Assembly: GCA_948567375.1 (NCBI GenBank) | Contig: OX419759.1 | Span: forward strand, 28,187,493 to 28,251,492 | From: Lunularia cruciata | Lineage: Eukaryota > Streptophyta > Marchantiopsida > Lunulariales > Lunulariaceae | Length of the DNA: 64,000 nt | Direction: 5' to 3' | Shown here: piece by piece, positions 34,518 to 46,337 of the stretch | How the letters are laid out: each line of letters opens with the position of its first letter | Position numbering within the stretch: the first letter of the stretch is position 1 | The notes under the pieces: model-generated | The model's input: only the letters and a program-made list of their open reading frames with translations | Told to the model about the DNA's origin: nothing | Database searches by the model: none | Made by a program: the position numbers and the translations under genes

Positions 34518-35607
34518 GTGATGGACTATCTTAGTGGTGGTGTTGTGGGTGGTACAGTTGGAGCCACGGAGAGAGACCATGTTCTTCAGCGAGCCAAACA
34601 GTTCAGATTGGAGGGTAGACACCTTTTGTGTGTTTGGGAGGATAGTAGAGTGCAAGTAGTACCACTTCCATCTCAGGGACCACAATTGGTCCGTCAAGCT
34701 CATGAGGAGCTAGGACATTTTGGAGTAAAGCGTACATACAGCTTACTCCAAAGTCATTATTGGTGGCGCAGTATGCAGATCAAGGTACACCAGTTTGTTG
34801 CCAAATGTGTGGTTTGTGACTGAGTTAGAGCATCATTCAATGCTCCTACATCACATTTACACCCATTCCCTATCATGGGATTGGGTTACCATTGGAGTTT
34901 GGACTTTGCTGGATCTTTACCGCTGATTGTGAGACATCATCGGTATGTTTTGGTGATGGTGGAGCACTTCTCCAAGTGGATTGAGTTGGAGGCACTTCCA
35001 AACAAGTCTAGTGAAGGGACAACTTCTCGTTCTTGGATTGAGTTCTTAGTCATTTTGGTGCACCAACTGAGGTTTTGACTAATCAGGGTACAAAGTTCTT
35101 GGAAGATTTTTAGGTCTTGTGTGACAAGGCTTTGATTGTTCACCATACTACCTCCTAAGATCACCTTGAGGCAAATGGCTTAATAGAGAGAGTGATTCAG
35201 ACAATGAAGAGAGGATTGCAAAAGTATGGTTTGCAGAGAGGCCACTTGGGAGATTGTGATCTCCAATTCCCTTGGTTGGCCATGGGCTATCAATTTAGCT
35301 GGAAAGCCTCCTTAGCATCCTTCTCTTTGTACTTTCTACTCTATGGACAAGATATAGATTTACTTGCAGCCATTTGTCAAGATGCTAGTATAGTTTTGGA
35401 CTTGGATGACCTAGATGTATGGATGAGCATATGCTCTCAGCGTGCAGAGATCTTTTGAAGGGTGATGTCGATGGCCTTTGAGAACTTGGCAATTGCTCAA
35501 CATAGAGACACTTTACTCTATGCTACCATTTGAGGAGGAGGTTATAGACCCTCAATCCATCGATTTCATCTTGGAGACTATGTATATCTACAATAAACAG
35601 CACAGAC
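34518..35607 (+). pseudogene. B2 integrase, interrupted by A2
   Basis: The zinc-binding part is clear: HEELGHFG, then CVVC at 34810-34821. The catalytic core follows in pieces, with SLDFAGSLP supplying the first aspartate and EANGLIERVIQ the final glutamate; the second aspartate segment is degraded. The C-terminal part reads GDYVYIYNKQH before the break. Element A2 splits it at 35607 and the same domain resumes at 42533. Confidence 0.8.
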
Positions 35608-36227
35608 TGTGAGCTGGCCTGTCTCTCACTCAGGATGAACCTCTGAAGGCTATTATGGTAGCGCACCATGGACTAAGAAGGCAAAGAACCCCAACTCCAT
35701 CATACTCCTCCAAGGCTAACACTCCAAGACTCAAGACATTGCTCACTAGAGAACTCAATGAGAGAGAGATAGTTGCAAATGAAAGGATGATGAGTACTTC
35801 CTCACCCCTTGTTTATATACTTGTGAAATAGTTACGTACCAAAGTTACTAATTACCGTAGTAACTCAAGTTACTAGACTAAAAGTCAAGTAAAGTCAAAA
35901 AGTAGAAAGGAATATCCATTCACATGGGCATATTCCCCTAAGCATGTGATCTTATCTTGACCCAACCACTTAGTCAAGGATTCCTTCACATGGGCTATCC
36001 TTGGACTAAAGAAGAATCCAAAACAAAAAGGCTTGCGGGCCCAAGAGTTCTCAACTCTTTCCTCAAAGCCAAACATCTAGGAATAATACCAAGTCAACAC
36101 ACTAAAATCCAAAATAGTGGTGCTCATCTTTTCTACTTCCTCTAAAGTAAGGTCCCCTCTATCTTAGCTATGACTAACTTTAGCTAACCATGACTAATAT
36201 AGAACCATCCTTTATCTCTATAAAAAT
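35608..36227 (-). repeat. truncated 3' LTR of A2
   Basis: It begins TGTGAGCTGGCC (complement of the LTR end) and stops in U3 at TATCTCTATA. The first 70 or so bases of the LTR, the polypurine tract and the last part of integrase are missing. Confidence 0.85.
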
Positions 36228-39200
36228 AAGACCACACCTTCTCCACTATGAAAGGTCCAAAGTACTTAGGCAAAAACTTCTTTTGCAGTCTCTTGAATCA
36301 AATGGAATCAAACAACATTACCCAATCACCTTCTTTGAAAGTCTCCACCTTTTTCTTGCCTTGCCTCTTGTCATAGCTCTCCTTTTGTTTCCTTTGGGCT
36401 TGCTCCACTTGAACTATAGCAACTACTCTTGCCTCTTCTAACTCCATGAGTTGATCTTTCCTTGACTTCTCTTCATCACTTCCTTGTGCTTTCTTCAATC
36501 TCCTATGAATGCTTTGGAAGGTAGGAAGATCAAAGTAAATAGGTAAGGTAGACTCAATACCATATACCAATTGAAATGGAGAATATCCGGTGGAAGTCTT
36601 CATGGTTGTCCTATACTCCCATAAAACTGCATGAATCCTCTTGTCCCAATGATGTTTAGCCCCCTCCATTTCTGCATCTTTGGCCAACATCATGCACAAG
36701 GTCTGATTGGTTCTCTCTGCCAAGCCATTGGAATTTGGCTTATAGGATGTGGTTACTCTATGTGTGATATAGAAATGTTGTAGCATGGCTGTAGTAATGC
36801 TTCCTGTTAACTCTCCTCCTCTATCAGAAACCAACTCAAAGGGCATCCAAACCTAGTGATAATGCGTTCATAAAGAAATCTACCCACTTCATCTTCATTC
36901 TTGTCCCTCAATAGTCTAGCCTCAACCCACTTGGTAAGGTAATCAGTAACTACCACAATGTACCGATTGTTCCTTGGGGTTCTATTGAGAGTACCTACAA
37001 AATCAATTCCCCACTTCTCAAAAGGTCTTAGCAATGGAATTGATCTAAGTGGTGGAGTGGATGTAGACTTTCTAGCAAAAGCTTGACAAACATGACAAGT
37101 TTTGCAATAATCCAGACAATCCTTGAAAATCCCTCTCCAATGGTAACCTGCATCTAGAATCTTGAAAGCAGTCACCTTTCCTGCAAAGTGTCCTCCACAT
37201 ACTAAACCTTCATGAAACTCCTTTATGAGTAGGATAGACTCTTCCTTACCCACTGCTCTTTGAAGTAGACCATCTGCTCCTTGGTGAAAAAGAACATCCT
37301 CCACCATTGTGTAAGGTCTAGATCTTGCTGCAAGGGCCTTCCTCTCCCTAGCATGCATCCCTTTTGGAATGTACCTCTTGTCACAAAATCCACAATCTCC
37401 TTGTATTCCATTGGAATCTCTTGAGTGACTGAGATTGTAATGAGCTCCTCATCCAGGAAGGAATCATCCATTGGCTCATCTCCATCATGATCATAGGCTC
37501 TAGATAACAAATCAGCATTTGCATGTTTCTTTCTTGGCCTATCCTCAATGCCGTAGTCATACTCAGACAAGAGTATCATCCACCTTGCTAGTCTCCCTTC
37601 AACATTAGGCTTGTTGAAGATGTACTTCAAAGCCTTGTGATCCGTGACAATTGTGGCTTTCTCTCCAATCAAGTAGTGTCTAAACTTCTTGAGACCAAAG
37701 ATCACTGCCAACCCTTCTCTCTCCGTGACAGAGTAGTTCTTCTCTGCTGAAACCATCTGCCTACTAGCATAAGCTATTGGATGATCATGCCCATCTTGGT
37801 CTAATTGACTAAGAGTGCATCCTATAGCTACATTAGAAGCATCAGTGTAGAGGATGAAAGGCTTACTCCAATCAGGTTTAGCAAGAATTGGAGCTACAAC
37901 AAGGGATTGCTTGAGCTCCTCAAAAGCTTTGAGAGCCTCTTTGTCTTCCAAAATCACCATGTAATCTACACCCTTCTTCATGTAGATGGTCAATGCATAA
38001 GCCTTGTTGGAAAATGAGAAGATGAACCTCCTATAGTACCCAACCATCCCCAAGAATTGGCATAACTTTGTCAAGCTTGAAGGGAATGGAAGGTCTGAGA
38101 TTTTCCTTACCTTCTTAGGATCAATTGCAATTCCATCCTTGGAGATGATGTGCCCCAAAAGTAGACCTTCTTCACATCCAAAAATGCACTTCTCTGGGTT
38201 GAGTGATGCATTTGCCTCATCCGAGCATTGCAAGACTTTGATTAGGTGTTCAAAGTGGTCCTCCTTGCTCCCATAGACACAAAAGTCATCAATGAAGTCT
38301 CTCACAAATTTCCCAATGAAAGGTTCAAATACCTTGTTCATGAACCGTTGGAATGTGGCTGGAGCATTGCAAAGCCCAAAAGGCATGACCTTGAAAGCGT
38401 AAGTTCCCCAAGGTGTGGTGAACATGGTGAGTTGTTGATGCTCTGGTGCAATCTTGATTTGGTTGTATCCACTATAACCATCTCCAAAACTATACCTCTC
38501 ATGATCTACAACCTCCTCCAAGATCTCATCAATGAATGGCAATAGGTAGTAGTCCTTCTCGGTAACAACATTGAGCTTCTTGTAATCCACACATACCGGA
38601 AGCTTGCCATTCTTTTTCTTCACAATGACAATTGGAGACACCCATTCTGAATTCTCCACCTCAAAGATAAATCCAACCTCCTTGAGCTTATTAATCTCCT
38701 CCTTCACAACCAAAGATATTGGTGGGCTAATGCGACGTTGCTTTTGGCGGATTGGTCTTGCATGTGACTCCACCTCTATCTTGTGCTCCTCCAAGGTGAC
38801 TTCCTTCAAATCCTTGTAACTAAAAGCAAACACACAGATGAACTTGCGGAAAATCTCCTCAAATCTCACCTTCTCCTCCTTGGTAACATTTGGGCCATAC
38901 TTGAGGGTAGCTAACCTTCTCTCTACCGCCTCAAGTGTCAATGGTGATTTCTCTGGGTCCTTCAAAACCTCTGGCTTAGGTGCAAAATCCATAGCACACA
39001 AAGGATACACATCTGAATCAGATTTAGATTCATCATCCTATGTGGAAGTCTCCTCTTCCATGCTTGTGTCCACACCTAAAGCTCCTTCTTCAGAATCTGA
39101 TTCCCAAAAATCAGAAGATGGTGTATCTGAATGTGAAGTGTTGGTGGTGTTAGTCACAAGAACTGTGACTCTATGGTTTGATGGCCCAATCCTCAAGTAC

Positions 39201-39643
39201 CCTTTGTGCCATCGATCAGTTGTGCGTGTTGCTCTCAACCATGGCCTCCCCAGAAGTAAGTCATAGCTTGAATCCTTCAAGACTTGGAAAGTCATGAGAT
39301 TTTGAACTCCCATAACTGAAACTACCAATTTATCCATCACTCCTACTGGTCGAACTTGTTGCTTGTTTGCCATGCTCACCACAAATGTTGAAGGTCTTGA
39401 GGGTATCATACCCAACTTCTTCATCAACCTTTCTGACATGGCATTCATTGCTGATCCTCCATCAACCAATGCATCCTTGATGTTGTGACCATTCACTCTC
39501 ACATCAATCTTGGAGGCATATTCACAAGCCTCCCATGGTGCTGGCTTGGCATCCACCACCCCCATTGATATTGGAACTTTTGCTTGCTTCTTCTTCTTCT
39601 TGCTCCTTGTAGAACTCAAACCACCTCTAAGCTCCTTTCTCAA
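36228..39643 (-). pseudogene. protease, RT, RNase H and integrase of A2
   Basis: The largest open stretch (37223-39010, 595 codons) covers RT with FIDDFCVYG and RNase H with DASNVAIGC and VTDHKAL. It runs out of frame near the integrase start, where an indel around 37360 shifts the reading. Integrase continues in two overlapping frames (36807-37358 and 36298-36846), carrying the CKTCHVC zinc site, DFVGTL and NGLAERTNQ. The protease piece (39038-39643) has VDGGSAMN. A stop at 39036-39038 separates protease from RT. Confidence 0.85.
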
Positions 39644-39655
39644 GCTCCTTTCTCA

Positions 39656-40267
39656 AGCTCCTAAACCATACTTGTAGCCTTGAGGAGGATGCACAACCTC
39701 CTTCACCACCAAATCACTCTCATCCCCTTCCAAACTCTCCTCCATTCAAATTGTGATCTTGATAGCTTCAACCTTGGAAGAAGGTTTCTCATATCTCACC
39801 TTGCTTCTAATTTGTGGTCTCAACCCTCCCATAAAATTCTTGGTGAGCATGGCCCCTATGCCAATCATTTTAGTCTCCACATCATCCCCACCCTTCCTCA
39901 ACACTATGTAAAATCTGGACTCTAACTTTTCCACTCTTTCCACATAGACTCTCACTTTCTCTCCATCTCCTTGCTTGAGAAATGTAACCTCACTCATCAA
40001 TCTCTCATAACTCTCATCAGGAAGAAATTTCTCAATGAGTGCTGAAGTCAAAGTCTCCCAAGACTCCTCTTCCCCCTCTCTCCTCTAACTCTTTTGGTAT
40101 TCTGGCTCATACCATGTAAGTGTTGCATCCTCAAAGAAATCTGGTAATAATGAGGCCCACTCATTCTTCCTCATCTCATTGTTTCCTATGCAAGCTCTCT
40201 TGAAGTCTCTCACAAAGGCCTCCACATCTTCTCCATCCTTGCCAAAGAAAACCGGAAGTTTCTCCAT
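39656..40267 (-). pseudogene. gag of A2, C-terminal half deleted
   Basis: It starts MEKLPVFF and matches C through about residue 190. It is interrupted near 40084, where AGAG has mutated to a stop. About 730 bp present in C, including the zinc knuckle, are missing between the KYGG-like segment and the protease. The junction near 39640 shows a duplicated CTCCTTTCTCAAG. Confidence 0.8.
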
Positions 40268-40502
40268 CTTAACCCCTCACTATCTTTCTTTTCTCTCAAA
40301 TTTTTTTTCCTCTTTTCTTTCCTCTCACTCTATTACTAATAGAGTATATACATGACTAACACCATCTGAGAATAATACACTCTAGGGAACACAAAAGGTT
40401 CAGATTGCTCCAAGATTTCTATAGCAACATCAAATCCTAGAGTGCATATTAATCTAACTCTCATGGATAGTTTATCCATAAGTTGAAAGATTATCTCCAT
40501 CA

Positions 40503-40976
40503 CTAATCTTGAGAACTAGCTGATGAAGGTGGTAGTATTTCTGTAGCTGTACTAAGACTCTCTCCAAGATCCTTCACCAAAGTCTCCAAAAGTGCTTTTA
40601 CTCCACTACACTCATGTCTTTTTGGAAGTCCTTCCACTCTACAAACCTCACACAACTCCTTGGTCTTAGATCTTCTCCCTCCTAATCTTGTTGAAGAAGG
40701 TCCAACATGCAAACCCAAGTCAAGTAAGCCTCTCCCTTCCCTCAATCTCTTGCTCTTAAAGGTCAATGGACATGAACTTGCCTTATGTCCCTTCTTTCCA
40801 CATAGAAAGCACTTAGACTCACTCTTTCCTCCAAGTGGTGTAGGTTTTTGGATCCTCTCAACACTCTCTTCAAATTCTATTGTAAACTCTCTTTTCCTCA
40901 AATCCACCCTTACAATCACCTCAAACCCTTGGGGAACCTTGCATAATCTTAATTTCCACTCTTGATGACCCTCCAT
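40503..40976 (-). CDS. ORF1 of A2, 157 aa
   Basis: This has the same 157-codon frame as in A0, A1 and C, with the knuckle CFLCGKKGHKASSC intact and the second cluster CEVCRVEG...HEC. It lies upstream of gag. It remains open although the other genes of this copy are damaged. Confidence 0.7.
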   Translation of the reverse strand: MEGHQEWKLRLCKVPQGFEVIVRVDLRKREFTIEFEESVERIQKPTPLGGKSESKCFLCGKKGHKASSCPLTFKSKRLREGRGLLDLGLHVGPSSTRLGGRRSKTKELCEVCRVEGLPKRHECSGVKALLETLVKDLGESLSTATEILPPSSASSQD

Positions 40977-41582
40977 GTTCCCAACATGTATCTAAACACT
41001 CAAACATGCTTTTTGTTGATCTCAAACTCCTCATGCATGAGATCTCCACTCTGCAGAATTGACCCTTCCTCACAATGTCACTCAAATCTTCCAACCAGTA
41101 TCTCATAGTCCTCTAAAATTTTGCACACTTAATCACAACTCTAGGGCATCACGCCTTGCAAAATTTCAGATCTTTTCATTGAGCCATTTGGCCTAGACAC
41201 CTTTATATTCAGCACACATATTTCAGATTTGGTCTCAAAACCACCCCCCTCACTTCAAAAACTCGTAACTCCATGCGCAAGAATGATCTCTCTCTAATTT
41301 TTGAGATAGCATGTAGGATACAATGCACTGAATTTTCTTAGAAATTTTGAGGACAATTCACTGAAAATTGTAGAAATTGCAGACTCTGTACAATTTTCCA
41401 GAGAGCATGCAGTTGCGGGAGCACTTTACCATATCAACTTTCAAAAATTCTAGCCCAGTGTACATAGTAGCTCTCACAATTATTTCAAGTGTGCTAACTG
41501 AAAGATAACCCAAGCTATCATGTGTAGAAATTTCAGGTCCAGATCTCAAACTTGAGATTTTTCCCAAAAATCACCTTAATCC

Positions 41583-41795
41583 TCAAAATCTGCAATCCCC
41601 CTCACACAATCTCTCCAATTCCTCTCGTGTGTACAAGATGTACAAAATCACCTCAAAGACATCATAATGAACTACAGGGTATACAAATGGATCTTGGTTC
41701 TCTAACATAAGTTCAGCCCTCTCTTCTCCTAATGTTCTCTCCAAGTGAGCTCTCATAGCCTCCTTCTCCTTAATGTAGAATTGAACGCGGAACAT
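41583..41795 (-). CDS. leader ORF of A2, 70 aa
   Basis: This is the longest version of the leader frame (MFRVQFYIKEKEAM...). Codon 57 is CGA, so the frame reads through to CEGDCRF, whereas A1 and C have TGA there. No domain was recognised. Confidence 0.35.
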   Translation of the reverse strand: MFRVQFYIKEKEAMRAHLERTLGEERAELMLENQDPFVYPVVHYDVFEVILYILYTREELERLCEGDCRF

Positions 41796-41836
41796 TATCT
41801 TGCCTTCTAGAGAGGTCCCGACAACGGAACCAAAAA

Positions 41837-42528
41837 TGTGAGCCAGCATGTCTCTCACTCAGGATGAACCTCTGAAGGCTATTATGGTAGCGCACCATGG
41901 ACTAAGAAGGCAAAGAACCCCAACTCCATCATACTCCTCCAAGGCTAACACTCCAAGACTCAAGACATTGCTCACTAGAGAACTCAATGAGAGAGAGATA
42001 GTTGCAAATGAAAGGATGATGAGTACTTCCTCACCCCTTGTTTATATACTTGTGAAATAGTTACGTACCACAGTTACTAATTACCGTAGTAACTCAAGTT
42101 ACTAGACTAAAAGTCAAGTAAAGTCAAAAAGTAGAAAGGAATATCCATTCACATGGGCATATTCCCCTAAGCATGTGATCTTATCTTGACCCAACCACTT
42201 AGTCAAGGATTCCTTCACATGGGCTATCCTTGGACTAAAGAAGAATCCAAAACAAAAAGGCTTGCGGGCCCAAGAGTTCTCAACTCTTTCCTCAAAGCCA
42301 AACACCTAGGAATAATACCAAGTCAACACACTAAAATCCAAAATAGTTGTGTCCATCTTTTCTACTTCCTCTAAAGTAAGGTCCCCTCTATCTTAGCTAT
42401 GACTAACTTTAGCTAACCATGACTAATATAGAACCATCCTTTATCTATATATAAATAATATCTCTTAAGTACTTGTAATACCAAGCTAAATATCACAATA
42501 CCACACACATGCACAAATGGGTGTTACA
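41837..42528 (-). repeat. 5' LTR of A2
   Basis: A full 692 bp in reverse. The primer site sits next to it at about 41815-41832 with one change from C (GTTGTCGG for GTTGCCGG). Confidence 0.9.
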
Positions 42529-42532
42529 GGAC

Positions 42533-42863
42533 AACACTTGATGATTTGACAGGCCACACTATCTTGAAAGTGCATGAGGTTTTGCCATCTGGATTCCTTG
42601 TGTTAGAGGGACGTGATGGTGTTGTTTGGAAGGATCATGTGCGCAATTGTGCGCCATGCCACCTCCCAAACATTGATGGTACTATGGACCCAAGCTTGGC
42701 ACTTGTATGTGCAGGCTTGAGGTGTATGTTATGTGGCTCTTCTAGTGAAGCTGATACTATGTTAGTGAGTGATAGCTGTTCAAGAGGATGGCATATGGCA
42801 TGTATGACTCCTCTCCTCACAGTGGTTCCTCAAAGACAGTGGTTATGTCCTAGATGTACTTGA
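42533..42863 (+). pseudogene. B2 integrase C-terminus fused to a PHD finger
   Basis: This resumes the integrase broken by A2: GHTILKVHEVLPSGFL and VWKDHVRNCAPCH resemble the small beta domain at the end of Ty3/Gypsy integrases. After a short linker comes CMLCGSSSEADTMLVSDSC, then GWHMAC and WLCPRC, before a stop. That spacing fits a Cys4-His-Cys3 PHD finger. The third zinc ligand is serine here (LVSD where LLCD is usual), so this copy may not fold. PHD fingers read histone H3 tails; by analogy with chromodomains on chromovirus integrases, it may steer insertion. The fusion is seen directly; the role is inferred. Confidence 0.75.
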
Positions 42864-43156
42864 CCTATAGCTAGTTCATTCTTTATATGGTATAGATTGT
42901 GGACATGCGACTAACAATGGGGCTCCATAGCACCCGGCCTCTTGATCTTTGCCCATCATAGGGTATACCATATACTTGGAGTAGATGGCTATCTGGAGAT
43001 AGAGGGACCTAACCACCAGCTAGGGAGGCAATTGTGGCACTTTAGAGTTTATATATGACTTATGTGTGAGTTGTGCTTCTATAGTGTATGATATTAAGAG
43101 TGATGTATGTTGTTTAGCAACGTATATTGTGTAGCGATGTATATACGTGCAACAAC
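42864..43156 (+). other. B2 3' untranslated region
   Basis: About 290 bp without coding potential lie between the pol stop and the 3' LTR. Its last 120 bp (from ATTGTGGCACTTTAGAG) recur imperfectly after the LTR at about 43600. Confidence 0.5.
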
Positions 43157-43705
43157 TATAACGCCATTTGTACTGTCGCACTTAGATTGCTCGGACACTG
43201 GAGCTCTAGTGATAGTCGTTAGAGGTATTTTGGCAATTACTCATAAACTACTTTCCAATGGTTGGATTTTAGGTTTAGGGTATTGACTTCATGGCAGGGT
43301 CCACTGTCACTTGCACCATCTACACCATTGGGTATGCCGTCAATAGGACCATTGAGATGAGACCTAGGTCAAAATCAGGAGTATACCCTAGAAGTGTAGC
43401 TCTAGAGAGCTCACTTCTCTAATGTTGAGCCTTTGAGTTCTTGACTAGAGTGGACAGAAAGCCGGCGAGCGTCACCTAGAGTCTCTTAGCTAGAGTGGGT
43501 GTGGCTTGACTGTAATCAGTGCCTAGTTATTGGCAAGTTATTGAGGATCAGATCAAGTATTGATATGAGTTTGATTGATTCAAGTTGTAAATGATCTAAT
43601 TATTGTGGCACTTTAGAGTTTGTGTATGACTTATGTGTGAGTTAAGCTTCTATAGTGTATGATGTTGACAGTGATGTATGTTGTGTAGCAATGTATTTAT
43701 GCACG
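43157..43705 (+). repeat. 3' LTR of B2 and trailing duplicate
   Basis: The first 440 bp (TATAACGCCATTTG...) match the B2 5' LTR at 15644-16085. Instead of the remaining LTR, a diverged copy of the preceding 3' untranslated region follows (43600-43705), so the LTR is truncated or rearranged. A3 pol then resumes. A clean target duplication cannot be read. Confidence 0.6.
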
Positions 43706-46290
43706 AAAAATGTTGCATTAGCCCACCAATAGATTTGGTTGTGAAGGAGGAGACTGATAAGCTCAAGGAGGCCGAATTTATCTTTGAGAAGGAGAATTCA
43801 GAATGGGTATCACTAATTGTGATTGTGAAGAAAAAGAATGGCAAGCTTTGGGTATATGTGGATTACAAGATTGTTGTTACTAAGGACTATTATCTTTTGC
43901 CATTCATTGATGAGATCTTGGAAGAGGTTGCAGGTCATGAGAGGTATAGGTTTGGAGAAGGTTACAGTGGGTATAACGAAATCAAGATTGCACCAGAGCA
44001 TCAACAACTCACCACATTCACCACACCTTGGGAGACTTATGCTTTCAAGGTCATGCCTTTTGGTTTTTGCAATGCTCCAACCAAATTCTAATGATTTATG
44101 AACTAAGTGTTTGAAATTTTTATTAGGAAATTTGTGAGAGACTTCATTGATAACTTTTGTGTGGGAGCAAGGGAGAGCACTTTGAGCACTTGATCAAGGT
44201 CTTGCAATGCTTGGATGAAGCAAATGCATCACTCAACCCAGAGAAGTGCATTTTTGGTTGTGAAAAAGGTCTACTTTCGGAGCATATCATATCCAAGGAT
44301 GGAATAGCAATTGATCCTAAGGAGATGAGGAAAATCTCAGACATTCCATTCCTTTCAAGCTTGACAAAGTTAAGCCAATTCTTTGGGATAGTTGAATATT
44401 ATAGGAATTTCATCTTTTTATTTTCCAACAAAGCTTATGCATTGACCATCTACATGAAGAAAGGTGTAGAATACATGGTGATTTTGGAGGACGAGGAGGC
44501 TCTCAAAGCTTTTGAGGAGCTCAAGCAGTCCCTTGTTGTAGCTCCAATTCTTACTTAACTTGATTGCAATAAACCATTTATACTTTACATTGATGCTTCC
44601 AATGTAGCTATAGGAAGCACTCTTAGTCAATTAGACCAAGATGGGCATGATCATCCAATAGCTTATGCTAGTAGACAAATGGTTTTAGCAAAAAAAACTA
44701 CTCAATCATAGAGAGAGAAGGGTTGGCAATGATCTTTATTCTCAAGAAGTTTAGACACTACTTGATTGGAAGGAAAACCATGATTTTTATGGATCACAAG
44801 GCTTTAAAATGCATCTTCAACAAGCCTTATGTTGAAGGAAGGCTAGCAAGGTGGATGATACTCTTGTCTAAGTATGACTACACCATTGAGGATAGGCCAA
44901 GGAAGAAACATGCAAATGCTTATTTGCTATCTAGGGCCTATGATCATGATGGAGTTCAACCAATGGATGATTCCTTCCCGGATGAGGAGCCCTTGGTAAT
45001 CTCAATCACTCAAGAGGTTCCAATGGAGTACAAGGATATTGTGGACTTTGTTACAAGAAGTACCTATCCAGAAGGGATGCATGCTAGGGAGAGGAAGGCT
45101 CTTGTAGCAAGATCTAGACCTTACACAATGATGGAGCATATTCTTTTTCACCAAGGAGCAGATGGTCTACTTTGAAAAGTAGTGGGTAAGGAAGAGTCTA
45201 TCTTACTCATGGAGGAGTTTCATGAAGGTTTAGTGTGTGGGAAGCACTTTGCAAGAAAGGTGATCACTTTCAAGTTTCTAGATGCAAGTTACCATTGGAG
45301 AGTGATTTTCAAGGATTGTCTTAAATTTTGTAAAACTTGTCATGTTTGTCAAACTTTTGCTAGAAAGTCTACTTCCACTACCCCCATTAGATCAATTTGC
45401 TAGGACCTTTTGAGAAGTAGAGAATTGACTTTGTAGGTTCTCTCAATAGAATCCCAAGGAACAATTGGTACATTGTGTTAGTTATTGACTACCTTACCAA
45501 GGGGGTTGAGGCTAGACCATTGAGGGACAAGAATGAAGATGAAGTTGGTAGATTTCTTTATGAGTGAATTATTGTTAGGTTTGGATGCCCTTTGGAGTTG
45601 GTTTTTGATAGAGGAAGAGAGTTGATAGTGAGCACCACTATAGCCATGCTACAACATTTCTCCATCACACATAGAGTAACTACATCCTAAAAGCCAAATT
45701 CTAGTGGCTTGGCAGAGGGAACCAATCAGACCTTGTGCATGATGTTGGCCAAAGATGCAAAAGTGGAGGGGTTAAACATCATTGAGATAAGAGTATTCAT
45801 GCATTTTTTGTGGGAGTATAGGATAACCATGAACACTTCTACCATATATTCTCCATTTCATTTGGTATATGGTATCGAGTCTACCTTTCCTATTCACTTT
45901 GATCTTCTTAATCTCCAAAGCATTCATAGGAGATTGAAGAAAGCACAAGGAGGTGATGTAGAGAAGTCAAGGAAGGATCAACTCATGGAATTGGAGGCAC
46001 AAGAGCAATTGTTATGGTCTGAATGGAGCAAGCTCAAAGGAAACAAAAGGAGATCTATGACAAGAGGCAAGGCAAGAAGAAGGTTGAGCTCTTTAAAGAA
46101 GGTGATTGGGTAATACTGTTTGATTCCATTTGCTTCAAGAGAGTAGCAAAGAAGTTTTTGCCTAAGTACTTTTGACCTTTCATAGTAGAGAAGGTGTGGA
46201 GCAATTACACCTATAATCTCAAGGAGTTGGGAGGAAGACACTATGATAGGATTAACCATGATAAGCTGATGATGTATCATAAAAGGTAGA
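43706..46290 (+). pseudogene. A3 RT, RNase H and integrase relic
   Basis: This continues the A3 pol interrupted at 15643 by B2: left ends ...CAAAAGCAAT and right begins TGTTGCATTAGCCC, together matching one continuous stretch of C at 53650-53680. RT, RNase H and integrase follow in order, with frame breaks near 44090, 44150, 44558, 44700, 45175 and 45403. The RT active site has changed from FIDDFC to FIDNFC near 44145. This is the most diverged family A pol in the window. Confidence 0.85.
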
Positions 46291-46337
46291 GAGACCTTCA
46301 CTTTGAGGACAAAGTAAAATCTTAGTTTGTGGGTAAA

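Larger units (their letters stand above)
35608..42528 (-). mobile_element. A2, family A element with internal deletions
   Basis: This reversed family A element has a full 5' LTR at 41837-42528 and a truncated 3' LTR at its left end. The flanks are AGAC and GGAC, a four-base duplication with one mismatch. It interrupts B2 integrase. Two deletions are visible: one joining U3 of the 3' LTR to integrase, and one in gag. It cannot be autonomous. Confidence 0.88.

Noticed and set aside
42546-42863. A host PHD-finger gene
   Set aside because: The reading frame begins in integrase C-terminal sequence continuous with 35607 across A2, and family B 3' sequence follows, so it belongs to the retrotransposon.
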